This document shows positions 43,677 through 52,954 of a stretch of 64,000 bases of DNA, one piece after another. The position numbers were made by a program, and so were the translations under genes. The notes under the pieces were generated by a model, which was not told the origin of the DNA, did no database searches, and worked only from the letters and a program-made list of their open reading frames with translations. The DNA is taken from the NCBI GenBank assembly GCA_023421675.1, contig JAEZTC010000002.1, positions 248,001 to 312,000 of the forward strand, read 5' to 3'. This DNA is from Bacillota bacterium. GTDB taxonomy: Bacteria; Bacillota; Clostridia; Acetivibrionales; JANLFN01. Position 1 is the stretch's first letter, and every line of letters begins with the position of its first letter.

Positions 43677-44831
43677 TTACTTAGTTGAAAGTTCTTTTAT
43701 TAATTCCAGGGCAATAACATTTCTCTGGATCTGATTTGTACCTTCGTAAATCTGTGTTATTTTTGCATCTCTCATCCTTTTCTCAACAGGGTATTCTTTC
43801 ATATAACCATAACCGCCCATTATTTGTACAGCATCTACGGTAACCTTCATAGCTGTATCTGATGCCATAACCTTAGACATGGCAGATTCTTTGGAGAAAT
43901 TTTTAGCACCACTGTCAATATACTTACAAGTCTGGTACACAAGAGCTCTTGAAGCCTCTATCTGTATTGCCATATCTGCAAGCATATGCTGAATTGCCTG
44001 GAAGGAGGATATTGCCTGACCGAATTGAACCCTTTCCCTTGAATACTTTAATGCTGCTTCAAAGGAACCCTGTGCTATTCCCAAAGCTTGTGCCGCAACA
44101 CCAGGTCTTGTCCTGTCAAGAGTTTTCATTGCAACTATGAAACCCATGCCTTCCTTTGAAAGAAGATTTTCTTTGGGTATTCTGCAATTAGTAAACACAA
44201 GCTCTCTTGTTGCAGAAGCTCGTATACCCATTTTGTTTTCCTTTTTCCCATATGTAAAACCAGGGGTATCTTTCTCAACAATAAATGCTGAAAAACCTCT
44301 TGCTCCCTTAGATCTGTTGGTACACGCCACAACAGTGTAAATATCTGCTTCGCCACCATTTGTTATCCACTGCTTTGTACCGTTTAACACATATTCATCA
44401 CCATCTAATACAGCAGTAGTTTGGATACCGGCAGCATCACTGCCTGCATCAGCTTCTGTAAGACCAAAGGCAGCTATTTTTTCACCTGATGCGATTCCGG
44501 GAAGGTATTTCTTTTTCTGTTCCTCATTACCAAAGAGAATAATAGGGAAGGTTCCAAGACCTGTACCGGCAAAAGCAAGTGAAATTCCTCCACATGCTCT
44601 GCTTAGCTGTTCAACAACCAGTGACATCTCAAACACACCGCCGCCAAGTCCGCCATATTCTTCAGGAATATAAACACCGCAAAGGTCTGAGTCTGCAAGA
44701 ACCTTCATAATGTCTCGCGGAAATATTCCTTTCTCGTCATATTCAATTGCAACAGGGGCAATCTTTTCATCGGCAATTTTGGCTGACAGTTCTTTAATCA
44801 TTTGCTGTTCTTCTGTTAAGAAATAGTCCAT
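43677..44831 (-). CDS. Acyl-CoA dehydrogenase (butyryl/acryloyl/caffeyl-CoA type)
   Basis: Predicted 384 aa, standard length. FAD signature regions AFGLTEADAGSDAAG and KQWITNGGEADIYTV, and the C-terminal IMGGYGYMKEYPVEKRMRDAKITQIYEGTNQIQ with the catalytic Glu (in YEGTN) are present. Such enzymes reduce short-chain enoyl-CoA with electrons from Etf. It is the first gene of the operon with etfB and ferredoxin-fused etfA, the same order as CarC-CarD-CarE in Acetobacterium, but the acyl substrate cannot be read. Start ATG behind aaggag. Confidence 0.95.
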   Translation of the reverse strand: MDYFLTEEQQMIKELSAKIADEKIAPVAIEYDEKGIFPRDIMKVLADSDLCGVYIPEEYGGLGGGVFEMSLVVEQLSRACGGISLAFAGTGLGTFPIILFGNEEQKKKYLPGIASGEKIAAFGLTEADAGSDAAGIQTTAVLDGDEYVLNGTKQWITNGGEADIYTVVACTNRSKGARGFSAFIVEKDTPGFTYGKKENKMGIRASATRELVFTNCRIPKENLLSKEGMGFIVAMKTLDRTRPGVAAQALGIAQGSFEAALKYSRERVQFGQAISSFQAIQHMLADMAIQIEASRALVYQTCKYIDSGAKNFSKESAMSKVMASDTAMKVTVDAVQIMGGYGYMKEYPVEKRMRDAKITQIYEGTNQIQRNVIALELIKELSTK

Positions 44832-45084
44832 TCTTTTGCACTCTCCTTAAAGTTTTTTGAAATGATTCTGTTAAGATTTGAACTGTAAATAAATGAAAGT
44901 AATAGATGATTATAGATATATAACCAAAGTATATAATAAATTTTTTTTCAATGCAATAACGATGGATATCAGTTTTTAACAGGAAGATAATTAAAAGTTG
45001 ATAAATCAGTTGATAACTCTTATTTTAAAGGAGGACTGTGGTATAATAAGCATGAATACTTCTAATTGTAAAAGGTGGTAATGA

Positions 45085-45885
45085 ATGAAGTTTTTATTCT
45101 TAACAGATTCACATATAAAAAGCAATTGTCCCGAAAACAGAAAGGATAATTATCACCAAACGGTTGTAAATAAGCTGAATGAGATTGTATCAATTTCAAA
45201 AGAAGAAAATGTCGACTATATACTTCATGGCGGTGATTGGTATGACAGGCCTTATTTTGACAAACCACTATCCGACGAAATCGCTGAAATAATTAAAAAC
45301 TTTGAAAAACCTGTTTATACCATTTATGGAAACCATGATATTTATGGTGCCAGCCCTATGACTCTAAAGGGAACAATGCTTGGTGTACTTATAGAGAAAA
45401 ATTTAGTTCGACTTATATCAAATGATGAAATTATTTTTCTAAAAGAAGATGGATTAATTGTTCAGCTCACAGGAAAATCTTACAAGTATGGTATGGACTT
45501 GGTACAAAACAGAGAAAAGTATTATATTGTTGAAAAGGATGAAAAAGCTGATTACGCAATTCATATGGTTCATGGGATGCTTATAAACAGACCGTTTCCG
45601 CTGGGAATACCATTTACATTAATCAACGAAATTACTGAAACGGGTGCTGACATTACATTGTCAGGACATTATCACAGCGGTTACGGAATAATTAACATGG
45701 GCAACAGGTGTTTTGCCAATCCTGGAAGTATAGTAAGAATTATAAACTACCGGAGTGAACTTAGCAGAATACCAAAAATAATTATAATTGATATAAAGGA
45801 AGCTATAAACATCAGACAGATAGAGCTTAAAAATGTCATCCCTGGTCCTGATGTACTCGATGAACAAAAATTGATATTTGACTGA
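45085..45885 (+). CDS. Calcineurin-like metallophosphoesterase
   Basis: Predicted 266 aa. Metal-binding motifs in order are LTDSHIKSN, HGGDWYDR, YGNHDIYG, HMVHG and SGHYHSGYG, typical of class I/III calcineurin-like phosphoesterases close to SbcD and YfcE. It could be a nuclease subunit or a nucleotide phosphatase; no sbcC gene is next to it. The ATG at 45085 follows aaaggtgg. Divergent from the acyl-CoA dehydrogenase operon; the gap 44832-45084 holds a TATAAT-like hexamer but no clear -35. Confidence 0.88.
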   Translation: MKFLFLTDSHIKSNCPENRKDNYHQTVVNKLNEIVSISKEENVDYILHGGDWYDRPYFDKPLSDEIAEIIKNFEKPVYTIYGNHDIYGASPMTLKGTMLGVLIEKNLVRLISNDEIIFLKEDGLIVQLTGKSYKYGMDLVQNREKYYIVEKDEKADYAIHMVHGMLINRPFPLGIPFTLINEITETGADITLSGHYHSGYGIINMGNRCFANPGSIVRIINYRSELSRIPKIIIIDIKEAINIRQIELKNVIPGPDVLDEQKLIFD

Positions 45886-46007
45886 TTTGAATATTAACAA
45901 AATGCTTATTTTATAGTAGTATAAGCAATATATAAATAGTAATATAAGAAATATGCATTATAGATTAATTATAAGTATATACATTATTAAAACGAGGATG
46001 AAGACAA

Positions 46008-47348
46008 TTGAAAAAAAAGGTTGGAGTAGTGTCACTTGGATGTCCCAAAAACCTTGTGGACACCGAAATAATGCTTGGAATACTTAACGGGGATGAATTT
46101 GAAACAACAAATAATGAAGATGAAGCGCAGATAATTATTATAAACACCTGTGGCTTTATAGAGTCAGCAAAGAAAGAATCAATAGAAACAATTCTTGAAA
46201 TGGCAAAATATAAATCATCCAATTGTGAGCTTCTAATAGTAACCGGATGCCTTGCTGAACGGTACAAAGAGGATATATTAAATGAAATTCCCGAAGTGGA
46301 TGCAGTTGCCGGCGTTGGAAATTATGAAGAGATTGCAGAAATAATAAGTGAGGCCTATAAGGGGATTAAGGTTGCAAAATACGGTAAGCTTTCGGAGAAA
46401 GCATATCTTGAGAACAAAAGAGTACTTTCAACTAAAAATGGTTTTGCTTATTTAAAGATAGCCGAAGGCTGTGATAACTGCTGTACGTACTGTATTATTC
46501 CAAAATTAAGGGGAAGCTATAGAAGCAGATTGATTGAGGATATTGTAAAGGAAGCTGCCTGGCTTGCAGAGGCAGGGGTAAAGGAAGTTATACTTGTTGC
46601 ACAGGATACAACAAGGTATGGAAGTGATATATATAAGGAAAAGAAGCTTGTTGAACTAATTCATAAGGTATCACAAATAGACGGAATTGAGTCAATAAGG
46701 CTGCTTTATTGTTATCCTGAGGAAATTGATGAAGCCTTGATAAATGAGCTTGCAAACAATGATAAACTGTGCAAATACATTGATATACCAATTCAGCATA
46801 TAAGTGACAGTGTATTGAAAATGATGGGACGTCGAACAACCTCAAAGGATATAGAAGACCTCTTGGTTAAGCTCAGAGAAAGAGTTCCGGGAATAATATT
46901 AAGAACTTCATTAATTGTCGGTTTTCCGGGTGAAACACAAGAGGATTTTGAAAAATTATTTAACTTTGTTAACGATTTTTCATTTGACAGGATGGGAGTT
47001 TTTATTTATTCTAAAGAAGAAGGAACTCCTGCAGCCAAGCTGAAAATGCAAATACCAAAACGAATTAAGGAAATCAGACAAAAAAAGCTTTTGGTACTTC
47101 AAAATGAAATAAGCCGTAAAAAGAATACTGAAAGGCTGGGCAAGGTTTATAAAACTCTTGTTGAAGGGGTTGCTGAAGACGGAATATTTTATTATGGAAG
47201 ATGCTATGCGGAAGCTCCTGATATAGACGGACTTATTTATTTTACCAGCCGGGAGCCCATTGCTATTGGAAATTATGTTATAGTTAAAATACTTGATATT
47301 GATGACTACGACTTGATAGGAGAGGTTATCGATGAATCTGCCGAATAA
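46008..47348 (+). CDS. rimO: Ribosomal protein S12 methylthiotransferase RimO
   Basis: Predicted 446 aa. The N-terminal UPF0004 domain binds one iron-sulfur cluster (Cys in SLGCPKNLVDTE, INTCGF, VTGCLAER). The radical SAM domain has CDNCCTYC, the C-x3-C-x2-C triad, and a TRAM domain ends the protein. The S-L-G-C-P-K-N start is diagnostic of RimO rather than MiaB. It methylthiolates the conserved Asp of ribosomal protein S12. TTG start behind gaggatg. It overlaps pgsA by 17 bases. Confidence 0.96.
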   Translation: MKKKVGVVSLGCPKNLVDTEIMLGILNGDEFETTNNEDEAQIIIINTCGFIESAKKESIETILEMAKYKSSNCELLIVTGCLAERYKEDILNEIPEVDAVAGVGNYEEIAEIISEAYKGIKVAKYGKLSEKAYLENKRVLSTKNGFAYLKIAEGCDNCCTYCIIPKLRGSYRSRLIEDIVKEAAWLAEAGVKEVILVAQDTTRYGSDIYKEKKLVELIHKVSQIDGIESIRLLYCYPEEIDEALINELANNDKLCKYIDIPIQHISDSVLKMMGRRTTSKDIEDLLVKLRERVPGIILRTSLIVGFPGETQEDFEKLFNFVNDFSFDRMGVFIYSKEEGTPAAKLKMQIPKRIKEIRQKKLLVLQNEISRKKNTERLGKVYKTLVEGVAEDGIFYYGRCYAEAPDIDGLIYFTSREPIAIGNYVIVKILDIDDYDLIGEVIDESAE

Positions 47349-47976
47349 ACTTACAATATCGAGAATAATTCTAGTACCTATATTCATGCTGTTTATAATG
47401 CCGTTTCCAAGTTGGGTACTTGACAGCAGCTTTTTAAGCTTTATACACCCTGAGCTTGTTTCAATAAACAAGTTTATACTGGATTACGGAAATTATATCG
47501 GTGCAATAATATTTATTCTTGCAGCAAGCACTGACAAGATTGACGGATATATTGCACGCAAACGCAAGCAGGTAACAAAGCTTGGAATTTTCCTTGACCC
47601 AATTGCAGATAAGCTGCTAATAACTGCTGCTTTGATTGCACTGGTACAAAGGTATGAAATGACAGGCAATGGAGTCAGTGGTTGGGCTGCAATGGTTATA
47701 ATTGCAAGAGAATTCCTTGTTACAGGCTTAAGGCTTGTTGCAGCAGGGGAAGGCAAGATTCTTGCTGCAGGTAAATGGGGTAAAATAAAAATGGTTGCCC
47801 AGACAATCGCTGTTGCATCATCACTGTTAAACAATTTTCCATTTGCACAGATCAAAGGTATGCAGGATTTCCATTTTGACAGATACTCAATGATAATAGC
47901 AATAATAATTACTATATATTCTTTGTTTGATTACTTTTATAAAAACAGAGAAGTTCTTAAAATTCAGGACAGATAA
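47332..47976 (+). CDS. pgsA: CDP-diacylglycerol-glycerol-3-phosphate 3-phosphatidyltransferase
   Basis: Predicted 214 aa, membrane enzyme with about five helices. The CDP-alcohol phosphotransferase motif D-G-x2-A-R-x8-G-x3-D-x3-D is complete (DGYIARKRKQVTKLGIFLDP, then IADK). It makes phosphatidylglycerol phosphate, the first step to phosphatidylglycerol and cardiolipin. Start ATG behind ggagag, inside the rimO end, implying translational coupling. Followed by a strong terminator. Confidence 0.96.
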   Translation: MNLPNKLTISRIILVPIFMLFIMPFPSWVLDSSFLSFIHPELVSINKFILDYGNYIGAIIFILAASTDKIDGYIARKRKQVTKLGIFLDPIADKLLITAALIALVQRYEMTGNGVSGWAAMVIIAREFLVTGLRLVAAGEGKILAAGKWGKIKMVAQTIAVASSLLNNFPFAQIKGMQDFHFDRYSMIIAIIITIYSLFDYFYKNREVLKIQDR

Positions 47977-47988
47977 TTCAAGCCCAAG

Positions 47989-48015
47989 AGCCGTACACTT
48001 TGTACGGCTTTTTTG
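47989..48015 (+). terminator. Terminator after pgsA
   Basis: Stem agccgtaca / tgtacggct with loop ctt, followed by six T. Confidence 0.9.
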
Positions 48016-48068
48016 ATTTAGCAGAATGTGGCTTTTGAAGCTTTTTTTTCGAATCCTAACAGAAAATG

Positions 48069-48128
48069 TTGCATATAATTTTATTATATAATATACTATT
48101 AACAGCAATAATTAGTATCAGGTCATAA
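48069..48128 (+). promoter_or_regulatory. fapR operon promoter with FapR operator
   Basis: TTGCAT (48069-48074), 17-base spacer, TATACT (48092-48097). Downstream, TTAGTATCAGGTCATAA (48112-48128) matches the Bacillus FapR consensus TTAGTACCAGGTACTAA, as I recall it, in 14 of 17 positions. Location after the start point fits repression of the fatty-acid operon by its own first gene. Confidence 0.75.
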
Positions 48129-48178
48129 TTATAAATTTGTAATTACTTACAGGAAGTAAACACGGCGAGGTGTTAATC

Positions 48179-48754
48179 ATGAGCAGAACATCCTTTCTAA
48201 AAAAGGAAAGGCAAAGCGTTCTTGTTGAAAAAATTAAGGAAGATCCATTTTTAACGGATGAAGAGCTTGCCGAAATCTTTTCTGTGAGTGTACCTACAAT
48301 AAGGCTTGACAGGCTGGAACTTGGAATACCGGAACTAAGGGAAAGAATTAAAAATGTTGCCGCAAACAGTTACAGCAAAGTAAAAACTCTTAAAAGCAAG
48401 GAAATTGTAGGCGAACTTGTAGATATTAAACTTGGTGTCAGCGGAATATCCATTCTCGAAACAGGGGATGGGATGACCTTTGAAAAAACAAAGATTGTAA
48501 GAGGCCATTTTATATATTCTCTGGCTGAATCACTGGCAATTGCTGTAATTGATGCTCAGGTTGCACTGGTCGGTGTTGCAAATGTTAAGTACAAGACACC
48601 TGTTTATGCAGGCAGCAAACTTATTGCAAAAGCTGAAGTTCGCAAAGTAAGAGGAAGCAATTATTTTGTATGGGTGAAAATAGCAGAAAAACAATATGAA
48701 GTATTCAGAGGGAAATTTATTCTTGTTTCCCTTGAAAAAATTCAGAAAACATAG
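48179..48754 (+). CDS. fapR: Transcription factor FapR (fatty acid and phospholipid regulator)
   Basis: Predicted 191 aa. Residues 1-60 hold a DeoR-like helix-turn-helix (FLTDEELAEIFSVSVPTIRLDRLELG), residues 75-190 a hot-dog domain that binds malonyl-CoA (RGHFIYSLAESLAIAVIDA, VANVKYKTPVYAGSKL). Malonyl-CoA releases it from DNA and induces lipid synthesis genes. Start at ATG 48179 (gcgaggtg six bases upstream); the frame opens earlier at GTG 48170. It heads the plsX-fab cluster, and its operator is in its own promoter. Confidence 0.95.
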   Translation: MSRTSFLKKERQSVLVEKIKEDPFLTDEELAEIFSVSVPTIRLDRLELGIPELRERIKNVAANSYSKVKTLKSKEIVGELVDIKLGVSGISILETGDGMTFEKTKIVRGHFIYSLAESLAIAVIDAQVALVGVANVKYKTPVYAGSKLIAKAEVRKVRGSNYFVWVKIAEKQYEVFRGKFILVSLEKIQKT

Positions 48755-48763
48755 TAATTTATA

Positions 48764-48780
48764 TTAGTAAAAAGTATTAT
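48764..48780 (+). promoter_or_regulatory. Weak second FapR-like site before plsX
   Basis: TTAGTAAAAAGTATTAT matches the FapR consensus at about 11-12 of 17 positions, with the left half-site perfect. Too degenerate to be sure. Confidence 0.3.
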
Positions 48781-48828
48781 ATACTTAGATTAATACCTTC
48801 TATAAATAAACTTTTAGGAGTGAATACC

Positions 48829-49848
48829 TTGCGTATACTAATAGATGCTATGGGCGGAGATAATGCACCGCATGAAATAGTAAAGGGTTCTGTAGATGCC
48901 TTAAGGGAAGGCGAAGGTTATAGCTTGATTCTTATAGGAGATAAACCTCGCATTGAAAGCCTTCTCCCATCAAGAAAACTTGACTACAGCAGAATTGAAA
49001 TTGTTCACACAACTGAGGTTATAACTAGTGATGATATTCCTGTTAAAGCAATAAGAAGCAAGAAGGATTCCTCAATGGTTGTAGCTTACAATATGCTTAA
49101 GAACAAAAGCGGCGATGTAATGCTATCAGCAGGCAATACCGGTGCTATGATGGCCGGAGCATTATTTATACTCGGAAGGATCGATGGTGTTGACAGGCCG
49201 GCGTTAGCTCCTGTTATGCCAACAAAAAACGGCGGTGCAATGTTAATAGACGCAGGATTGAACACAGTTTGCAAGCCTATAAACTACGTACAGTTTGCCA
49301 AAATCGGTTCTATATATATGAAGGAAGCTTTTAAAATAGAAAATCCTAAAGTAGGCCTGCTTAATGTCGGTACTGAACAGAGAAAAGGAAATGAAATCAT
49401 TAAACAAGCTTATTCTATGCTGTCCGCTGCAGATATAAATTTCATTGGAAATATCGAAGGAAGCGACCTCCCTGCTGGAAATGTGGATGTTGCAGTTTGT
49501 GATGGTTTCGTAGGAAATGTACTTTTGAAATTCCTTGAAGGTGTTGGACCGTTTATATTTACTAATTTGAATGAGGTTTATTCTAAAAATATTATTTCCA
49601 AGCTTTCATATCTTGCGGTAAAGGATAAGCTCAGAAGATTTAAGAAGAAGCTTGATCCTGTTGAATATGGTGCAACACCGATATTAGGTGTTGAAGGTCT
49701 CGTATTCAAGGGCCACGGAAATTCAAAATCTAAAGCTATTAAGAATGCAATTGTTAAAGCATGTAAGTTTGCAAGAACTACAGTTATAGAACAGATAAGA
49801 GAAGAATTTAAAAATCTGGAGGTAGAGAAACTTGGGATCGAAAGTTGA
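48829..49848 (+). CDS. plsX: Phosphate acyltransferase PlsX
   Basis: Predicted 339 aa. It makes acyl-phosphate from acyl-ACP for phosphatidic acid synthesis. N-terminus RILIDAMGGDNAPHEIV, then MVVAYNMLK, SAGNTGAMMAGALFILGRI and DGFVGNVLLKFLEG are all PlsX landmarks. TTG at 48829 is preferred, with taggag eight bases upstream; the GTG at 48820 overlaps that site. It overlaps fabH by 17 bases. Confidence 0.97.
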   Translation: MRILIDAMGGDNAPHEIVKGSVDALREGEGYSLILIGDKPRIESLLPSRKLDYSRIEIVHTTEVITSDDIPVKAIRSKKDSSMVVAYNMLKNKSGDVMLSAGNTGAMMAGALFILGRIDGVDRPALAPVMPTKNGGAMLIDAGLNTVCKPINYVQFAKIGSIYMKEAFKIENPKVGLLNVGTEQRKGNEIIKQAYSMLSAADINFIGNIEGSDLPAGNVDVAVCDGFVGNVLLKFLEGVGPFIFTNLNEVYSKNIISKLSYLAVKDKLRRFKKKLDPVEYGATPILGVEGLVFKGHGNSKSKAIKNAIVKACKFARTTVIEQIREEFKNLEVEKLGIES

Positions 49849-50830
49849 GGCAGTTGGCATACTTGGGTTGGGAAAGTATTTGCCTGAAAAGGTCCTTACA
49901 AATTTTGACCTTGAGAAAATGGTTGATACATCAGATGATTGGATAACCAAAAGAACAGGTATTAAAGAAAGAAGAATACTTGAAGAAGGTACTCCTTCAT
50001 ATGAAATGGGAATAAAAGCAGCTGAGCAGGCAATTAAGGACGCAGGAATAACCGCTGAAGATGTAGATCTGATTATTGTAACAACAGCAAATCCTGATTA
50101 CCTTACTCCATCAACATCCTGTATAATTCAGGGTAAAATAAACGCCAAAAAAGCTGCGGCAATTGATATAAACTGTGCATGCCCCGGTTTTATATATGGT
50201 GTAACAATAGGACAGCAGTTCATAATGGCAGGTACATATAAATATGTTCTTGTTGTAAGCTGTGAAGTAATGTCAAGAGTGACAGACTGGGAAGACAGGG
50301 CAACCTGTATACTGTTTGGAGACGGTGCAGGTGCAGCGTTATTGGGACCTGTTGAAAAGGGATACGGAATTATATCAACAGATTTGGGTGCAGACGGTGC
50401 GGCAGGAAGAAACATAACCATACCATGTACATATTTAAATGATGAAGACAAAGAAAAAAGAATACATGAAAATAAACAAGTTTTATGGATGGATGGAAGC
50501 GAAGTCTTCAAATTTGCCGTAAAGACAATGGAAGGCGCTACCACCAGAGTTGTAGAGGATGCAGGCCTTAAAATGGAAGATATAGATATGATAGTTCCGC
50601 ATCAGGCAAACATGAGAATAATTGATGGAGCTATTAAAAGGCTTAACGTACCCAAGGAGAAAGTGTATGTGAATCTTGACAGGTACGGCAATATATCATC
50701 TGCATCAATACCGGTAGCATTAAGCGAAGTTGTAGACAAAGGTCTTATAAAAAAAGGCAGCTATGTTGCAATTACAGGCTTTGGCGGAGGACTTAACTGG
50801 GCTTCGGTATTATTAAAATGGGCAAAATAA
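49832..50830 (+). CDS. fabH: 3-oxoacyl-ACP synthase III
   Basis: Predicted 332 aa. The catalytic triad is visible: Cys in INCACPGFIYG, His in PHQANMRII, Asn in GNISSASIP. It condenses acetyl-CoA with malonyl-ACP to start fatty acid chains. TTG start with ggaggt exactly eight bases upstream, in the plsX end. The next gene is fabD after 21 bases; the enoyl-ACP reductase fabK, often found here in Firmicutes, is not present. Confidence 0.97.
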   Translation: MGSKVEAVGILGLGKYLPEKVLTNFDLEKMVDTSDDWITKRTGIKERRILEEGTPSYEMGIKAAEQAIKDAGITAEDVDLIIVTTANPDYLTPSTSCIIQGKINAKKAAAIDINCACPGFIYGVTIGQQFIMAGTYKYVLVVSCEVMSRVTDWEDRATCILFGDGAGAALLGPVEKGYGIISTDLGADGAAGRNITIPCTYLNDEDKEKRIHENKQVLWMDGSEVFKFAVKTMEGATTRVVEDAGLKMEDIDMIVPHQANMRIIDGAIKRLNVPKEKVYVNLDRYGNISSASIPVALSEVVDKGLIKKGSYVAITGFGGGLNWASVLLKWAK

Positions 50831-50851
50831 AATCCATAATGAGGTGAAAGA

Positions 50852-51784
50852 ATGGGAAAAATCGCATTTATATTTGCAGGACAGGGCGCACAGCATGTAG
50901 GAATGGGAAAAGAAATTGCAGAAGCATACAAGTCTGCTGATCAGATTTTTGATCAGGCAACAGAAGCACTTGGATTCGATGTTAAAAAAATGATTTTTGA
51001 AGGTGACGAGGAAACTCTAAAAATAACTGAAAATACACAGCCTACTATACTTACAGTAAGTATTGCATGTCTTGCACCACTGCTTGAAAAAGGCATCAAG
51101 CCAGATGCAGTAGCAGGCTTAAGCCTTGGTGAGTATTCTGCACATGTTGCTGCAGGAACCTTGAACTTCAAGGATGCAGTTGCTCTCGTTAAGAAAAGGG
51201 GCAAATACATGCAGGAAACAGTACCTGTTGGTGTAGGAGCGATGGCAGCAATACTGGGACTGCCGAATGAAGTTGTATTTGAATGCTGTAAAGAAGCTTC
51301 AGCAGTTGGAATAGTTGAACCTGCAAACCTTAACTGCCCGGGACAGGTAGTTGTTGCAGGAGAGGTAAAGGCTGTTGAAAAAGCAGCGGAGCTTGCAAAG
51401 GAAAAGGGAGCAAAACGTTCAATGATGCTGCCTGTAAGTGCACCGTTCCATTGCAGCCTGTTAAAGCCTGCTGGTGAAAAGCTTGCAAAAGAACTTGAAA
51501 ATATTACGCTTAATGATATGAAGCTGCCTGTAGTAACTAATGTCACTGCAGAATTTATAAATGACAGCAGCAAGGTAAAAGATCTTCTCATAAGACAGGT
51601 AAGCAATTCAGTAAGATGGGAAGACTGTGTTAAAGCTATGCTTGAACAAGGTTTTGATACCTTTGTTGAGATAGGTCCGGGTAAAACATTAAGCGGATTT
51701 ATAAAGAAAATCAATAAAGAGGTAAGAACATTTAATGTTGAAGATGTTGAATCATTAAATGCGACATTAGCAGAACTCGCTTAA
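50852..51784 (+). CDS. fabD: Malonyl CoA-ACP transacylase
   Basis: Predicted 310 aa. It moves malonyl from CoA to acyl carrier protein. FIFAGQGAQHVGMGKE near the start, the catalytic Ser in AGLSLGEYSAHVAAG, and the His in VSAPFHCSLLKPA are present. Behind aggtgaa, 21 bases after fabH, so in the same operon. Confidence 0.97.
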   Translation: MGKIAFIFAGQGAQHVGMGKEIAEAYKSADQIFDQATEALGFDVKKMIFEGDEETLKITENTQPTILTVSIACLAPLLEKGIKPDAVAGLSLGEYSAHVAAGTLNFKDAVALVKKRGKYMQETVPVGVGAMAAILGLPNEVVFECCKEASAVGIVEPANLNCPGQVVVAGEVKAVEKAAELAKEKGAKRSMMLPVSAPFHCSLLKPAGEKLAKELENITLNDMKLPVVTNVTAEFINDSSKVKDLLIRQVSNSVRWEDCVKAMLEQGFDTFVEIGPGKTLSGFIKKINKEVRTFNVEDVESLNATLAELA

Positions 51785-51822
51785 TTTCGTGTTAACAAAT
51801 GCAAAAAGGAGGTATGAATAAT

Positions 51823-52566
51823 ATGCAATTAAAGGGGAAAACTGCTGTAGTAACAGGCTCCGGAAGGGGACTTGGAAAAACTATTGCTTTGAAGCTTGCA
51901 AGCATGGGTGCAAATATTGTATTAAATGATATAGCAGCTTCTGACAGCATAGAGGCCACAGCTGAAGAAATGAAGGCAGCAGGCTACAATGTAGCTGTTA
52001 CCAAAGGTGACGTTAGAAATGAAGAAGACGTAAAGACTATGATTAAAACTGCTCTAGATACATTTGGAAGTCTTGACATCCTGGTCAACAATGCGGGTAT
52101 AACTCGTGATAAGCCCTTTGCAATGATGTCTGAGGAAGATTGGGATATGGTTTTGGACATTAACCTTAAAGGTGCATTTTTGTGTACAAAAAATGCTGCA
52201 AAGGCAATGCTTAAGCAAAGATACGGAAAAATAGTAAACATGGCTTCGGTCGCCGGAACAATGGGAAATAAGGGCCAGGCTAACTATTCATCATCAAAGG
52301 CAGGACTTATTGGATTAACAAAAACAACTGCAAAGGAATTTGCATCAAGGAATATTTATTGTAATGCCGTAGCTCCGGGTACTATTGCTACAAAGATGAC
52401 TGAGGTTTTACCTGAAGACGTTAAAGCAGAATATGTAAAGAACATTCCACTCGGAAGGTTTGGGACTCCTGATGAAGTGGCAAATGTTGTAGCGTTTCTC
52501 TGCTCAAGTGATTCTGATTATGTAACAGGTCAGGTAATACATATTGACGGCGGATTGGATATGTAA
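51823..52566 (+). CDS. fabG: 3-oxoacyl-ACP reductase
   Basis: Predicted 247 aa, exactly the usual FabG length. Short-chain dehydrogenase motifs: VVTGSGRGLGKTIA (NADPH binding), NNAGI, Ser in MASVAG, and the YSSSK catalytic pair. It reduces 3-oxoacyl-ACP. The ATG at 51823 is ten bases after aaggagg; ATGs at 51799 and 51814 are too close to or before the site. Confidence 0.96.
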   Translation: MQLKGKTAVVTGSGRGLGKTIALKLASMGANIVLNDIAASDSIEATAEEMKAAGYNVAVTKGDVRNEEDVKTMIKTALDTFGSLDILVNNAGITRDKPFAMMSEEDWDMVLDINLKGAFLCTKNAAKAMLKQRYGKIVNMASVAGTMGNKGQANYSSSKAGLIGLTKTTAKEFASRNIYCNAVAPGTIATKMTEVLPEDVKAEYVKNIPLGRFGTPDEVANVVAFLCSSDSDYVTGQVIHIDGGLDM

Positions 52567-52657
52567 TAATATCTTACTGTGGTATTTCTAAGAAAATGCT
52601 GCATAGGAATTATTTATAATTAATTAAGAGCAACCCCCTTTGGAAGGAGGTGAACGT

Positions 52658-52885
52658 ATGGTATTTGAAAAGGTAAAGAAAATTGTTGTTGAACAATTAG
52701 GTGTAGAAGAAGAGGATATAGCAATGGAATCTTCTTTCATAGACGACCTTGGCGCAGACTCACTTGATATTGTTGAATTGATTATGGCTTTGGAAGAGGA
52801 ATTCGACCTCGAAATTCCAGACAGTGAAGCTGAAAAAATTACGACAGTTGGTGATGTTGTCGAGTACATTAAAAGTAACACATAA
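52658..52885 (+). CDS. acpP: Acyl carrier protein
   Basis: Predicted 75 aa, very acidic. The phosphopantetheine Ser lies in GADSLDIVELIM (DSL motif). It carries growing acyl chains in fatty acid and phospholipid synthesis. ATG at 52658 after a near-perfect aaggaggtga. A strong terminator follows, so the transcript started at fapR likely ends here. Confidence 0.98.
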   Translation: MVFEKVKKIVVEQLGVEEEDIAMESSFIDDLGADSLDIVELIMALEEEFDLEIPDSEAEKITTVGDVVEYIKSNT

Positions 52886-52914
52886 AAAAAGTCCCTTGCA
52901 AGGGACTTTTTTTT
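52884..52914. terminator. Terminator after acpP
   Basis: Stem aaaaaagtccctt / aagggacttttttt, loop gc (or a tgca tetraloop), long T run. Confidence 0.92.
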
Positions 52915-52954
52915 GAAAAAATCTAAAGTATTACAATAAAACCTTAAATTTGCT

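Noticed and set aside
45010..45060. Promoter TTGATA...TATAAT before the metallophosphoesterase gene
   Set aside because: The spacer is 26 bases, too long for a sigma-A promoter; the TATAAT alone is not enough.
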